Below are positions 16,953 to 26,849 of a stretch of 35,643 bases of DNA, one piece after another (the stretch's first letter is position 1; each line of letters opens with the position of its first letter). The notes under the pieces are model-generated. The model ran no database searches, had not been told where the DNA came from, and saw only the letters and a program-made list of their open reading frames with translations. Source of the DNA: Candidatus Faecicola pullistercoris (lineage in GTDB: Bacteria > Bacillota > Clostridia > Christensenellales > CAG-917); NCBI GenBank assembly GCA_018714105.1, contig DVNW01000007.1, positions 1 to 35,643 of the forward strand, given 5' to 3'. The translations under genes and the position numbers were made by a program.

Positions 16953-17752
16953 AAGTTTTTACCTCCGTTGCCGCCTTTGTTGAATCTGCTCATTACAAAG
17001 TTGGAAATAAGGACCATCGCAAGCATTATAAGACTCATTACGCTGCCTACTCCGAACATGCTTTCGCCCTGCATGAACTTCATCTGAATACTGTCGCCGA
17101 ACAGGTAAATCTGGCGGTCGCTGAGAAGCTCGGTGATGGCGAAAGTGGATATCGTGGGTACGAAAACCATTGTTATTCCGCTTATTATCCCGGGCAGGGA
17201 AAGGGGAAGAGTGGTCTTAAGAAAAACCGTGGTCGGGTCGGCTCCCAAATCCTGTGCCGCCTCGGTGTAGCTTTTGTCTATGCCGGAAAGAGTGGTATGC
17301 AGGGGAAGTATCATAAACGGAAGATAATTGTATACCATACCGAATATAACCGTACCCCAGCCGAGCTCAACGTTAAGCGCCTCGAAAATGGCCTTTGTGG
17401 ACAGGGTGCGGATAAGAAAGTTTATCCACATAGGCATAATGAACAGAAGCACGAGCACGCGGCCGCTGTTCTGACGGGAGAGGATGTATGCCACGGGATA
17501 ACCTATCGCCAGACACAGCACGGTGGTTATCAATCCTACCAGAATGCTGTTGCCCAGTACGCGCAGACCCGTTGCGTCGGAAAAGAAATCGGCAAAGTTA
17601 CGGAAACTGAACGTGTCGTCCTTGATAAAGGCGTTTATAAGTATAAGCACGAGCGGCAGCAACACGAAAAACATAAGGAACAATACGTAAGGGTAGCAGA
17701 ACACCTTACGCGTTATTCTGAAATTTTTAATCGCATGCGTAAGTTTATTCAT
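16946..17752 (-). CDS. potB: Polyamine ABC transporter permease PotB
   Basis: A 268-residue permease with about six membrane helices. Its EAA loop is [20 protein letters not shown] (about 157-176); the first helix region ([18 protein letters not shown]) and the [10 protein letters not shown]-like segment near the C terminus fit PotB. The ATG at 17752 is chosen over an upstream ATG at 17800 because GGAG lies about 10 bases before it and it overlaps the potA stop by 8 bases, matching the coupling seen throughout this operon. It pairs with PotC. Confidence 0.93.
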   Translation of the reverse strand: MNKLTHAIKNFRITRKVFCYPYVLFLMFFVLLPLVLILINAFIKDDTFSFRNFADFFSDATGLRVLGNSILVGLITTVLCLAIGYPVAYILSRQNSGRVLVLLFIMPMWINFLIRTLSTKAIFEALNVELGWGTVIFGMVYNYLPFMILPLHTTLSGIDKSYTEAAQDLGADPTTVFLKTTLPLSLPGIISGITMVFVPTISTFAITELLSDRQIYLFGDSIQMKFMQGESMFGVGSVMSLIMLAMVLISNFVMSRFNKGGNGGKNLW

Positions 17753-19211
17753 TTTCTCCGCTCTCCGTAATTTCTTCCACGATAATATCGGCGGCGGCAA
17801 GATTTATGCCTACGCGGTCGCCTTTAAGCCACTCGTCCGTCGTGTCGACGAAAAAGTCGAAATCGTAATCGGTGCGCAGAATTACCTGATAATAATTGCC
17901 TTTATATATGCTGGAAACTACTTCCGCGCCGATCGCGCCGTCGGACTCGTCGTCAACGACGTCAACCTTGTCGAAAGGTACGGATACCTTGACCCGCGTG
18001 CCGGCGGGCAGGGTGCTGTCGGTGGCAAATTCGGTTTCGAAAAACAGCACTTTTCCTTCTTCGCCCATTTCGCCCTCTAAGGTGTTTATGATGCGCGCCT
18101 TGTGCATGATGTGTATGTCGAAAGGTTTGATATAGATACCTATTTCTTCGCCCACGGCGCACTCGGTGTTTTCGAAAATCTGAAGTTCGCGTCCTTCGTA
18201 CTCGGCAAAAATCTCATAGTGATCGCCCTTGAATACAGAGGAGGTTACGGTAGCTGCGAACATACCTTTGGAAACGTCGCCTTTGATTATATAGATGTCC
18301 TCGGGGCGGATTATTATGTCGACGGGCTCGTTGCGCTTGAAGCCTTTGTCCACGCATTCGAAATCCAGGCCGAAGAAGTTTACCTTATAATCCTTTTTCA
18401 TAACGCCGGACAGAATGTTGGATTCGCCTATGAAGTCGGCGACGAAGGCGTTTGCGGGCTCGTCGTAAATCTTCTGAGGAGTGCCTATCTGCTGAATTAC
18501 GCCGTCCTTCATTACGATTATGGTATCGCTCATGGTGAGGGCTTCTTCCTGGTCGTGGGTAACGTAAATAAAAGTTATGCCCAGCTTTTTGTGCATGTTC
18601 ATGAGCTCGATCTGCATATCCTTGCGCATTTTGAGGTCGAGCGCGCCGAGAGGCTCGTCCAGAAGCAGAACTTCGGGTTCGTTTACCAGCGCTCTGGCAA
18701 TGGCTACTCTCTGCTGTTGTCCGCCGGAAAGACTGGAAACGTCTCTGTGACCGTAATCTTCGAGGTCTACCATTTTAAGGGCGGCGTTGACTTTGTCGGC
18801 AATTTCGCTTTTGGACAGCTTACGCATCGGCTGATAACGGTTTCCTTTTTTGTCGGTAACGATGTCGCCGTCGGGTATTACTTTGAGTTTGAGACCGAAA
18901 GCGATATTGTTGAATACGTTAAGATGGGGGAACAGAGCGTATTTCTGAAATACGGTGTTTACTTTTCTCTTGTGAGGCGGAAGCTCGGTGATATCTTCGC
19001 CGTTAAAGAAAATTCTGCCCGCGGAAGGCATTTCGAAACCGGCAATCATTCTGAGCGTGGTGGTTTTGCCGCAGCCCGAAGGCCCGAGAAAAGTAACGAA
19101 TTCGCCTTTGGCTATCGAAAAGCTTTCGTCCTTAACTACGGTTTTGCCGTCGTACGCTTTGCTTATGTTTTTAAGTTCTATGATTTTTTCTGCGGTCGGT
19201 TTTGTCTGCAT
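17745..19211 (-). CDS. potA: Polyamine ABC transporter ATPase PotA, with extended C-terminal domain
   Basis: A 488-residue ATPase powering PotBC. Motifs are Walker [10 protein letters not shown] (about 43-51), Q-loop FQKYALFPH, signature LSGGQ (about 160-164), Walker B LLLDEP (about 181-186) and the H-loop VTHDQEEA. An insertion of about 20 residues ([20 protein letters not shown]) precedes the helical subdomain. The C-terminal regulatory part is far longer than in typical PotA (about 350-380 residues). Two consecutive units of about 72 residues resemble each other: one has [11 protein letters not shown] and the other [11 protein letters not shown], each followed by a GEEIGI or GDRVGI strand. 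That suggests a duplicated TOBE-like module. AGGAG precedes the ATG, 10 bases after the regulator's stop. Confidence 0.94.
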   Translation of the reverse strand: MQTKPTAEKIIELKNISKAYDGKTVVKDESFSIAKGEFVTFLGPSGCGKTTTLRMIAGFEMPSAGRIFFNGEDITELPPHKRKVNTVFQKYALFPHLNVFNNIAFGLKLKVIPDGDIVTDKKGNRYQPMRKLSKSEIADKVNAALKMVDLEDYGHRDVSSLSGGQQQRVAIARALVNEPEVLLLDEPLGALDLKMRKDMQIELMNMHKKLGITFIYVTHDQEEALTMSDTIIVMKDGVIQQIGTPQKIYDEPANAFVADFIGESNILSGVMKKDYKVNFFGLDFECVDKGFKRNEPVDIIIRPEDIYIIKGDVSKGMFAATVTSSVFKGDHYEIFAEYEGRELQIFENTECAVGEEIGIYIKPFDIHIMHKARIINTLEGEMGEEGKVLFFETEFATDSTLPAGTRVKVSVPFDKVDVVDDESDGAIGAEVVSSIYKGNYYQVILRTDYDFDFFVDTTDEWLKGDRVGINLAAADIIVEEITESGENE

Positions 19212-19221
19212 AGCCGTTCTC

Positions 19222-19755
19222 CTAAAAAGTGGGGGGACTGGATACCCATATTATTTTTGCCGGTTTATCCGAGTTGTTTTCTATATAGTGCATTTTTTTG
19301 CTGACGAAATAAAAACTTTCGTGCTTTTTGCATTTGTATCTGCGGTCGCCCAGTACGATTTCGATTCTGCCTTCGAGGACGTATCCGAATTCCTCTCCTT
19401 CGTGGGGCATATCCTGTTGCAGTACGGTATGGGGTTTTATTTCCATAAGGACGGGTTCCATTTCGTTTTTCTGACTGTTGGGCACAAGCCAGATTATTTT
19501 CTGCTCGTCGTTTTCTTTTTCGAAGTAGTCGCTTTGCTTGAAAACAATCTGCTCGTCGTCGTCGTCGTTGAAAAAGGTTTTAAGATTGCTGCCCAGCGCA
19601 ACAAGCAGGTCGATGAGTGTGGCTATAGAAGGGGAGGTAAGGTCGTTTTCCAGCTGGGAAATATAACCTTTGGTAAGTTCGCATCTGTCGGCAAGCTCCT
19701 CCTGAGTAAGGCCGCACCCCAAGCGCAACTGTTTCAGTTTTGTACCTATTTCCAT
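19222..19755 (-). CDS. XRE-family regulator with C-terminal cupin domain, probable polyamine-responsive repressor
   Basis: A 177-residue regulator. An N-terminal helix-turn-helix of the Xre type (about 5-60; [20 protein letters not shown]) is joined to a cupin domain (about 105-173; [20 protein letters not shown]) that would bind a small ligand. This architecture is that of PuuR-like polyamine regulators. It is the first gene of the operon xre-potA-potB-potC-potD, so control of polyamine uptake is a strong inference. An acidic NDDDDEQ stretch links the domains. A perfect promoter and several inverted repeats upstream suggest autoregulation. The ligand is not proved by sequence; an amino acid is possible. 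Confidence 0.9.
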   Translation of the reverse strand: MEIGTKLKQLRLGCGLTQEELADRCELTKGYISQLENDLTSPSIATLIDLLVALGSNLKTFFNDDDDEQIVFKQSDYFEKENDEQKIIWLVPNSQKNEMEPVLMEIKPHTVLQQDMPHEGEEFGYVLEGRIEIVLGDRRYKCKKHESFYFVSKKMHYIENNSDKPAKIIWVSSPPTF

Positions 19756-19821
19756 AATAAAACACCTCGTTTTAACGATATTTCGTCGCTCATTACGCGC
19801 AAAGCCGCGATTTTGCCGAAA

Positions 19822-19881
19822 AGTTTAGTGACACTAAACTCAAGGCTTACTGAGTTTTGCAATTTTAAACTTCAAGTTTAA
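19822..19881. promoter_or_regulatory. Cluster of inverted repeats, probable operators of the XRE-cupin regulator
   Basis: Three dyads lie in 60 bases. AGTTTAGTG-A-CACTAAACT (19822-19840) is perfect. AAACTCA (19836-19842) pairs with TGAGTTT (19851-19857). TTAAACTT-C-AAGTTTAA (19865-19881) is perfect. All use related AGTTTA/TAAACT half-sites. They fall about 15-75 bases downstream of the predicted transcription start, where a bound repressor would block elongation, though the RNA could also fold there. Confidence 0.6.
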
Positions 19882-19904
19882 TAATAATAAACCGAATCGG
19901 GGTA

Positions 19905-19933
19905 ATTATAATTTAAACCGCATTAAATGTCAA
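19905..19933 (-). promoter_or_regulatory. Sigma-A promoter of the xre-potABCD operon
   Basis: On the minus strand TTGACA (19933-19928), a 17-base spacer and TATAAT (19910-19905) are an exact consensus. The start would be near 19898, leaving a leader of about 140 bases that contains the dyad cluster. Confidence 0.88.
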
Positions 19934-20154
19934 CCGTTTTTTGTCATATTTCGCAAAAAATAAACAAGCGTTTTACGCCCCGTATTTTTTATATGTGCAA
20001 AGTTGTGAGAAAAAGGCGAAAGCAGAACTTTTTTATGACTGTATAGTCCATAAAAATATTTATAAATTACATAAAATTAAATATTTAACTGATATTTTTT
20101 ATCAATATATATAATTAAACGACATTAATTTGTCTTCACAAAAATGCGTTTCGT
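19934..20154. other. AT-rich divergent intergenic region
   Basis: These 221 bases separate the divergent pot and ABC transporter promoters. I see no gene. An imperfect dyad, TTTATGACT (20032-20040) with AGTCCATAAA (20045-20054), has one unpaired base and could bind a regulator, but it is weak. The rest is A/T-rich without clear structure. Confidence 0.5.
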
Positions 20155-20183
20155 TTGACAATGCGTAAGCGGTTAACTATAAT
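20155..20183 (+). promoter_or_regulatory. Sigma-A promoter of the 967-residue ABC transporter
   Basis: TTGACA (20155-20160), a 17-base spacer and TATAAT (20178-20183) are an exact consensus. The start would be near 20190, before the ATG at 20233, which rules out translation from the upstream in-frame TTG. Confidence 0.85.
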
Positions 20184-20232
20184 ATTTTTAAAGTGTCGCC
20201 AGACGGTAAAAAAATATAAGGAACAGATATTT

Positions 20233-23136
20233 ATGTTGCAAATCAGAAATCTTACCAAAATCTACAAATCGAAAACGGGCGTGGACGTCAGAGCTCTTGA
20301 CGACGTTTCGGTCGATTTCGAAGATAAAGGGATGGTATTTTTGCTGGGTAAGTCCGGCTCGGGTAAATCCACTCTTCTTAACGTATGCGGCGGACTGGAC
20401 AATCCCACAAGCGGCGAAATTATCGTTAAAGGCAAAAGCAGCAAAACCTTTTCGGCAAGCGATTTCGACGCGTACCGCAATACTTTTATAGGTTTCGTAT
20501 TCCAGGAATACAATATTTTAAACGAGTTTTCGGTAGAGGAAAACATCGCGCTTGCTCTCGAGCTTCAAGGCAGGCCCAAAGATAAGGCTCGCATCAACGC
20601 CCTTCTGGAACAGGTTGAGCTTAAAGATTACGCAAAACGTAAACCGAACACGCTTTCGGGCGGGCAGAAACAGCGTATAGCTATTGCGCGCGCACTTATC
20701 AAAGAACCCGAAATAATAATGGCCGACGAGCCTACCGGCGCGCTCGACTCCACTACGGGCAAACAGGTCCTGGATACCCTGAAGGCCTTGTCAAAGGAAA
20801 AACTCGTAATTGTCGTTTCGCACGACAGAGAGTTTGCCGAGTATTACGGCGACAGGATAATCGAACTTAAAGACGGTAAGATTATCGCGGATATTTATAA
20901 ATCCAAAATCGCGCCCGAGGTCATCGACGAAAATATTTCGGTTATCGGAAACGATACTCTTTCGCTTAAAAAAACCGACAACCTTACCAAGGACAACTTC
21001 GAAGTTATCAAGAAGTTCCTGTCTGACGCAAAGGGGCCCGTGATACTTTCACGCGACGGCGAAAGTATAGCCGCTTTCAACAAAGCCTCCAATATAGACG
21101 AGGAGGGCAGACAGGAAAAATTCAGCCCCACAACAGCAGAGGATATAAAAGTCAGGGCGTACGGCAAGGACGACTGCAAACTGATTAATTCTAAATTGCC
21201 CGGCAAGCACGCTCTGAGGATAGGCGCGTCCAGCCTCAAAGTCAAACCTTTCAGGCTGTTCTTTACTTCGTTTCTGCTGGTAATAGCATTTACCATGTTC
21301 GGATTGTTTTCCACGGTAATGATGTTTAATAAGAATAAAATCGTAACTCAGAGTCTTATGGATTCCAGCGAAACAAACATTATTCTGTCCAAATCCTATC
21401 AGGTGAAACAAACTTATGAAGACGACCGCAATTACTACTATTTCAGGGATACGTATTTTACGCCTAAGGAGCTGGAAACCATTAACAATAAATACGGTAA
21501 GGCGGTTGCCGGATACAATTACGGCAGATACAGGCTTGCGCTTAACAACGTTGCGAGCGATATAAAATATAAGGATTATTATTTCAATTACGCCTCGGGC
21601 TTCGTTACGGCCGTGGACAACGTGCTGGCCGATTACAGAAAAGCGGGCAGTATTCCTGCAAACGACAGCGAAGTGATGATAAGCGATTTCATGTACGAAT
21701 CCTTGAAAAAGAACGGAATGTATCTTTCCGCCGACAGTGCGACAGATAAAGTGGTTATCAATTCCGAAAACGACGTTATCGGCAAAAAGTTATGGATTGA
21801 AGGTTACGAGTTCACTGTTTGCGGTATATTCTCGGCGGGAGAGGTTCCTCAGAAATATTCGAGCCTTGCCGATGATACGCAGGGAAGCAGTGACGTCGGC
21901 CTTAAATTCGAATGGGAGTCGGCTTATTCGGCAGGCCTGTACGGGAGGTTCATGGTTAAACAATCCTTTATGAATACTCATTCCGACAAGTACGGCAACG
22001 GCGGCGCGTCGTCAGACGTCAATCCTTTCAAGAGCCTTATCGCCTCTTTCGAGTTCGCTTTCGCCAACAACGGAAATTCCTATTCCGCATTTCTCGGCTC
22101 GGATCTTGGCAGCGTCAAGGACTCTCTCGATATAGTACGCTTCGACGGCAAGGAAATTTCGGCCGCGCTTTCCGATAACGAGGTGATCTTCGACGCATAT
22201 AATTATATGTTTGTACTTTTTAATATAGTAAACCATAATATCAATCTTTCCCAGACCGAAGAAGATCATAGGTTCTGGTCGGAGATGAGTTCGCAATTAT
22301 CCGATATCAATAATGCGTATTACGGTGAGAATTTCGTATTCGCCGACGTAGCCGAGAGTATTAAAAGCATTAATGCCGCCGTGCTTGAAAAAATCGGAGT
22401 AAACGTCATGACGGCCTCAATCAATCCTACCGTAGACGACATGAGCGAGATGAAAGTTGCAGGTATCGTTTACGCCGGAAATTATAACGGTATAATCGTA
22501 AGCGACTCCGTTTTCAATAAAATAAAAGATAAATATTCCGTTTCGGAGGAAACGAAATATGTTCCCGAAAAGGACGCGATATACGACAAAATATTCGTAT
22601 CTTACGACCATACCGCCGAAACGACGCGCTCGTTTTTGGATTTTACTTCGTCCGTTAATGCGGAAAACGACGTGAAGTACGGCATAGCAAACAGCGTGTA
22701 CACCGAAATAAACAACATATGCGAGCTGATTTCCACGCTTAAAAAGGTATTTCTTTACGCAGGTATAGGCTTTACCGTATTTGCCGCGCTGTTGCTGTTC
22801 AACTTTATCAGCACGTCAATCTCGTACAAGCAGAAGGAAATAGGCATACTGCGCGCGGTAGGCGCGAAGAGCGCGGACGTGTTCAAGATTTTCCTTTCGG
22901 AATCCATGATTATAACGGCGGTCTGTCTTGTCGTTTCCATAATCCTGAGCATTTTTTCCTGTAATCTTATAAACGCGGAATTAGGAAAATCGCTGTCCTT
23001 GTCGCTGTTCGTATTCACCTTTACTTCGGTGCTTATGATGGTGGGCATAGGCGTAATTACGGCAATCGTGTCGACATTCCTGCCCGTATATTCGATAGCA
23101 AGAAAAAGGCCCGTCGAAAGCATCAGGGCTCTGTAA
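20233..23136 (+). CDS. MacB/FtsX-type ABC transporter, fused ATPase and permease with large ectodomain
   Basis: A 967-residue fusion of an ATPase and an FtsX-like permease. The N-terminal ATPase has Walker [10 protein letters not shown] (about 39-47), signature LSGGQ (about 140), and Walker [11 protein letters not shown] (about 160). A cytoplasmic linker of about 110 residues follows, then the first membrane helix (about 343-370), an extracytoplasmic domain of about 460 residues, and three C-terminal helices (about 840-960) with the family ending [11 protein letters not shown]. The ATG at 20233 is used because AAGGA lies about 11 bases before it and the promoter overlaps the longer frame. MacB-like proteins move substrates outside the membrane or act as mechanotransmitters; in Firmicutes, relatives give antimicrobial-peptide resistance. 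No sensor-kinase neighbour is present. Substrate unknown. Confidence 0.9.
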   Translation: MLQIRNLTKIYKSKTGVDVRALDDVSVDFEDKGMVFLLGKSGSGKSTLLNVCGGLDNPTSGEIIVKGKSSKTFSASDFDAYRNTFIGFVFQEYNILNEFSVEENIALALELQGRPKDKARINALLEQVELKDYAKRKPNTLSGGQKQRIAIARALIKEPEIIMADEPTGALDSTTGKQVLDTLKALSKEKLVIVVSHDREFAEYYGDRIIELKDGKIIADIYKSKIAPEVIDENISVIGNDTLSLKKTDNLTKDNFEVIKKFLSDAKGPVILSRDGESIAAFNKASNIDEEGRQEKFSPTTAEDIKVRAYGKDDCKLINSKLPGKHALRIGASSLKVKPFRLFFTSFLLVIAFTMFGLFSTVMMFNKNKIVTQSLMDSSETNIILSKSYQVKQTYEDDRNYYYFRDTYFTPKELETINNKYGKAVAGYNYGRYRLALNNVASDIKYKDYYFNYASGFVTAVDNVLADYRKAGSIPANDSEVMISDFMYESLKKNGMYLSADSATDKVVINSENDVIGKKLWIEGYEFTVCGIFSAGEVPQKYSSLADDTQGSSDVGLKFEWESAYSAGLYGRFMVKQSFMNTHSDKYGNGGASSDVNPFKSLIASFEFAFANNGNSYSAFLGSDLGSVKDSLDIVRFDGKEISAALSDNEVIFDAYNYMFVLFNIVNHNINLSQTEEDHRFWSEMSSQLSDINNAYYGENFVFADVAESIKSINAAVLEKIGVNVMTASINPTVDDMSEMKVAGIVYAGNYNGIIVSDSVFNKIKDKYSVSEETKYVPEKDAIYDKIFVSYDHTAETTRSFLDFTSSVNAENDVKYGIANSVYTEINNICELISTLKKVFLYAGIGFTVFAALLLFNFISTSISYKQKEIGILRAVGAKSADVFKIFLSESMIITAVCLVVSIILSIFSCNLINAELGKSLSLSLFVFTFTSVLMMVGIGVITAIVSTFLPVYSIARKRPVESIRAL

Positions 23137-23148
23137 ACAAAACAAAAG

Positions 23149-23173
23149 GGCGGGGCGCAAGCTCCGCCTTTTT
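23149..23173 (+). terminator. Terminator of the MacB/FtsX-type transporter gene
   Basis: GGCGGGGC (23149-23156) pairs with GCTCCGCC (23161-23168), including one G-T, around a GCAA tetraloop, followed by TTTTT. Confidence 0.9.
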
Positions 23174-23192
23174 AAAAGGATAAATTAAAGAC

Positions 23193-23220
23193 AAAATAAA
23201 AACCCGACCGAAGTCGGGTT
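23193..23220 (-). terminator. Terminator of the groESL operon
   Basis: AACCCGAC (23201-23208) pairs with GTCGGGTT (23213-23220). On the minus strand the loop is a stable TTCG tetraloop and a T-rich tract follows. It converges with the preceding plus-strand terminator. Confidence 0.9.
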
Positions 23221-23231
23221 TTGTTTTAGTT

Positions 23232-24869
<1,638 letters not shown>

Positions 24870-25154
24870 TTATTCGATTATAGCCAATATGTCGCTCTGA
24901 CGGATAATGGTAAGTTCCTCGCCGTCGAGTTTGTATTCGCTTCCGGCGTACTTGCTGTAAATAACGGTATCGCCTACGTTAACCTGCATCTGAATTTGTT
25001 TGCCTTCTATAATTCCGCCGGGGCCTACAGCCACAACCTTTGCGGTCTGGGGCTTTTCCTTGGCGGCATTGGATAAAAATATACCGCCGCTGGTGGTTTC
25101 TTCGGCTTCAAGCGGTTTGATTACGACTTTGTCGAATAACGGTTTGATTGTCAT
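24870..25154 (-). CDS. groES: Co-chaperonin GroES (10 kDa)
   Basis: A 94-residue lid subunit for GroEL. Visible are IKPLFDKVVIKPLEAEETTSGGI, the mobile loop TSGGIFLSNAAKEKPQ that touches GroEL, and the VAVGPGG and VNVGDTVIYSKYAG blocks. The ATG at 25154 is preceded by AGGAGG about 10 bases away; a longer upstream frame to 25190 would run into the CIRCE operator and is rejected. First gene of the heat-shock operon. Confidence 0.98.
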   Translation of the reverse strand: MTIKPLFDKVVIKPLEAEETTSGGIFLSNAAKEKPQTAKVVAVGPGGIIEGKQIQMQVNVGDTVIYSKYAGSEYKLDGEELTIIRQSDILAIIE

Positions 25155-25183
25155 GAATATATCGCCTCCTGATTGTTTCGTTT

Positions 25184-25210
25184 TTGGCACTCAACACCTT
25201 AGAGTGCTAA
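25184..25210 (-). promoter_or_regulatory. CIRCE operator for the HrcA heat-shock repressor
   Basis: On the minus strand TTAGCACTC, a 9-base spacer and GAGTGCCAA; the consensus is TTAGCACTC-N9-GAGTGCTAA, so one base differs. It lies just downstream of the groES promoter, the usual position for HrcA repression. Confidence 0.95.
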
Positions 25211-25220
25211 CTCGTAAGTT

Positions 25221-25249
25221 ATTATACACATTGCCACCGCCGTTGTCAA
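25221..25249 (-). promoter_or_regulatory. Sigma-A promoter of groES-groEL
   Basis: On the minus strand TTGACA (25249-25244), a 17-base spacer and TATAAT (25226-25221) are an exact consensus, with CIRCE immediately downstream. Confidence 0.93.
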
Positions 25250-25394
25250 GGTTTTTGTGTCATATTCGGGTAATATTTTTTAAATTATTTTCAAAGCGGA
25301 CAGGGGGTAAAAAATTTTCGACAAAAATCTTTTTTCGCTTTATTTTTGGGCAGTCTGATGTTATTATATATTTATACCTATCCGGAGGTTTTTT

Positions 25395-25856
25395 ATGAAT
25401 AAATGGGATAAGCGTTTTATGGAAATGGCGGTAGCGGTTTCGGGCTGGTCCAGCTGTTACCGTACCGGAAGGCAGGTAGGCGCGGTTATAGTAAGAGACA
25501 AGCGCATACTTACCACGGGATACAACGGTGCGCCCTCGGGCATCAGAAGCTGTGTGGAGAAAGGGGAGTGCATGCGCGATAAACTGGGCATCAAATCGGG
25601 TACGTGCGCCGAATTGTGCTATGCAGTTCACGCCGAACAGAACGCCATAATTCAGGCGGCCAAGCTGGGTGTTTCGTTGCAGGACGCCACACTGTACTGC
25701 ACTCATCAGCCCTGTGTAATATGCGCGAAAATGATTGTTAACAGCGGCATCGGAAAGGTGTTTTACAAAGAGGGCTATCCCGACGAGTTCGCGAGGGAAA
25801 TTCTGAACGAGGCCGGAGTAGAACTTATCCAGTTCGATCCCGACGATACGAAATAA
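25395..25856 (+). CDS. dCMP deaminase (ComEB-like)
   Basis: A 153-residue zinc enzyme that would convert dCMP to dUMP, supplying thymidylate synthesis. The catalytic zinc motif HAEQNAI (about 76-82; His ligand and Glu proton donor) and the PCVICAK motif (about 105-111; two Cys ligands) are present. A four-residue-spaced Cys/His-rich insert (CVEKGECMRDK...GTCAELCYAVHAE) between strands is typical of the dCMP deaminase group. GGAGG lies 6 bases before the ATG. It stands alone between groES and a small membrane-protein gene, with its own terminator. The ComEB name reflects family, not competence evidence. Confidence 0.93.
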   Translation: MNKWDKRFMEMAVAVSGWSSCYRTGRQVGAVIVRDKRILTTGYNGAPSGIRSCVEKGECMRDKLGIKSGTCAELCYAVHAEQNAIIQAAKLGVSLQDATLYCTHQPCVICAKMIVNSGIGKVFYKEGYPDEFAREILNEAGVELIQFDPDDTK

Positions 25857-25879
25857 CAAAACCATAACGGCATTTGAAG

Positions 25880-25908
25880 GCGTCCGCGTTCGCGGGCGCT
25901 TTATTATT
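25880..25908 (+). terminator. Terminator of the dCMP deaminase gene
   Basis: GCGTCCGC (25880-25887) pairs with GCGGGCGC (25892-25899), one T-G pair included, around GTTC, followed by TTTATTATT. Confidence 0.8.
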
Positions 25909-25956
25909 AATAAGGATATTCATATCGGATATATAATTCAACATAAATATATTAAT

Positions 25957-26784
25957 ATGGATTACGACTATACCGATTACGACGATTACAGTTATAAAAG
26001 CTATCTCTGGATGGAAGACGGACGTTTCGACTACCCCGCAAAGCCGGAAAAGCGCAGATTTTCGCGAAAGAAGGACGTATGGGGCACGGTTGCCGTACTC
26101 GCCATTCTGATTTGCTTTGCCGCAACGCTTTTTGCAACGGACTACCTGAGCGGAGAAAACATGCTGGCATTCTGGTCGGACGATACGCGCGCCGAGCGGG
26201 TTTACTATATGGTTTCGTCCCAAAGCGCCGCGCTTTCGCCCGAACTGGAAGCCGCGTCCATGACAATCAAAGGTCAGGGAGGGGCCGGATACGTGTATAA
26301 AGACGACAAATACTATCTGATTGCGGCCGTGTACGCAGATCGGGCCGACGCTGAAAAAATAGCGGGCGGAATGTCGGGCGGCAGCGTGCTTACCGTCACC
26401 GCAGACGCGCCCTCTCTCAAATGGTGCCCGTTAACGAAAAGAGAACGGCTCAAAGACGTGCTTGACTATGCCGACGAGGTGTATGCGGGCCTTTATTCGC
26501 TTTCCGCCGAGCTTGACGGCGGGCTTTGTTCCGAGCAGGAAGCAAAAGATAAAATAGCGGGTTTATATAGCAAAACCGAAAATATAAAGGCCGAGTTTGA
26601 CAGTTTGAAGCTGAACGAAAATCTGCCCGAAACCGTAAAAATAAAGATGGAAATCACGACTGCCGCGGCCCTTCTTAAAGTGCTTGAAAACGGGGGGTTC
26701 GGAGGATATCCTCTGGTTAGCGACGTGCGTTATTGCTACTGCGTGGTGCTGGTCAATTACTGCCGTCTTTTAAAGGATATTTAG
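25957..26784 (+). CDS. Membrane protein with SPOR-like domain
   Basis: A 275-residue single-pass membrane protein of unknown role. A Tyr/Asp-rich N-terminal stretch (MDYDYTDYDDYSYKSYLW) and a basic segment (KPEKRRFSRKKD) lead to one hydrophobic helix (about 45-63). The outer part begins with a SPOR-like fold (about 79-135; YYMVSSQSAAL then KYYLIAAVYADRADAEKIA), a domain that in other proteins binds denuded peptidoglycan at division sites. A helical C-terminal region follows. No convincing ribosome site precedes the ATG; the only nearby promoter element is TATAAT at 25932-25937 without a clear -35 box, so the start is less certain. It is followed by dnaX with a separate promoter. Confidence 0.75.
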   Translation: MDYDYTDYDDYSYKSYLWMEDGRFDYPAKPEKRRFSRKKDVWGTVAVLAILICFAATLFATDYLSGENMLAFWSDDTRAERVYYMVSSQSAALSPELEAASMTIKGQGGAGYVYKDDKYYLIAAVYADRADAEKIAGGMSGGSVLTVTADAPSLKWCPLTKRERLKDVLDYADEVYAGLYSLSAELDGGLCSEQEAKDKIAGLYSKTENIKAEFDSLKLNENLPETVKIKMEITTAAALLKVLENGGFGGYPLVSDVRYCYCVVLVNYCRLLKDI

Positions 26785-26794
26785 CGTTTTTTAG

Positions 26795-26823
26795 TTGATT
26801 TACAACGACTTTTATTATATAAT
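26795..26823 (+). promoter_or_regulatory. Promoter of the dnaX-ybaB-recR operon
   Basis: TTGATT (26795-26800), a 17-base spacer and TATAAT (26818-26823). The start would be near 26830, with GGGAG before the ATG at 26850. Confidence 0.75.
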
Positions 26824-26849
26824 TATAGCAATACGTCAGGGAGTTGTAA

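Noticed and set aside
14936-19304. Long open frames antisense to potD and potA (about 400 residues each)
   Set aside because: They lie opposite firmly identified genes, have no ribosome site or recognisable domains, and reflect codon bias on the coding strand.
20155-20232. N-terminal extension of the MacB/FtsX-type transporter from a TTG at 20155
   Set aside because: That TTG is the first base of a perfect -35 box; the message would start after it. The ATG at 20233 fits the family start.
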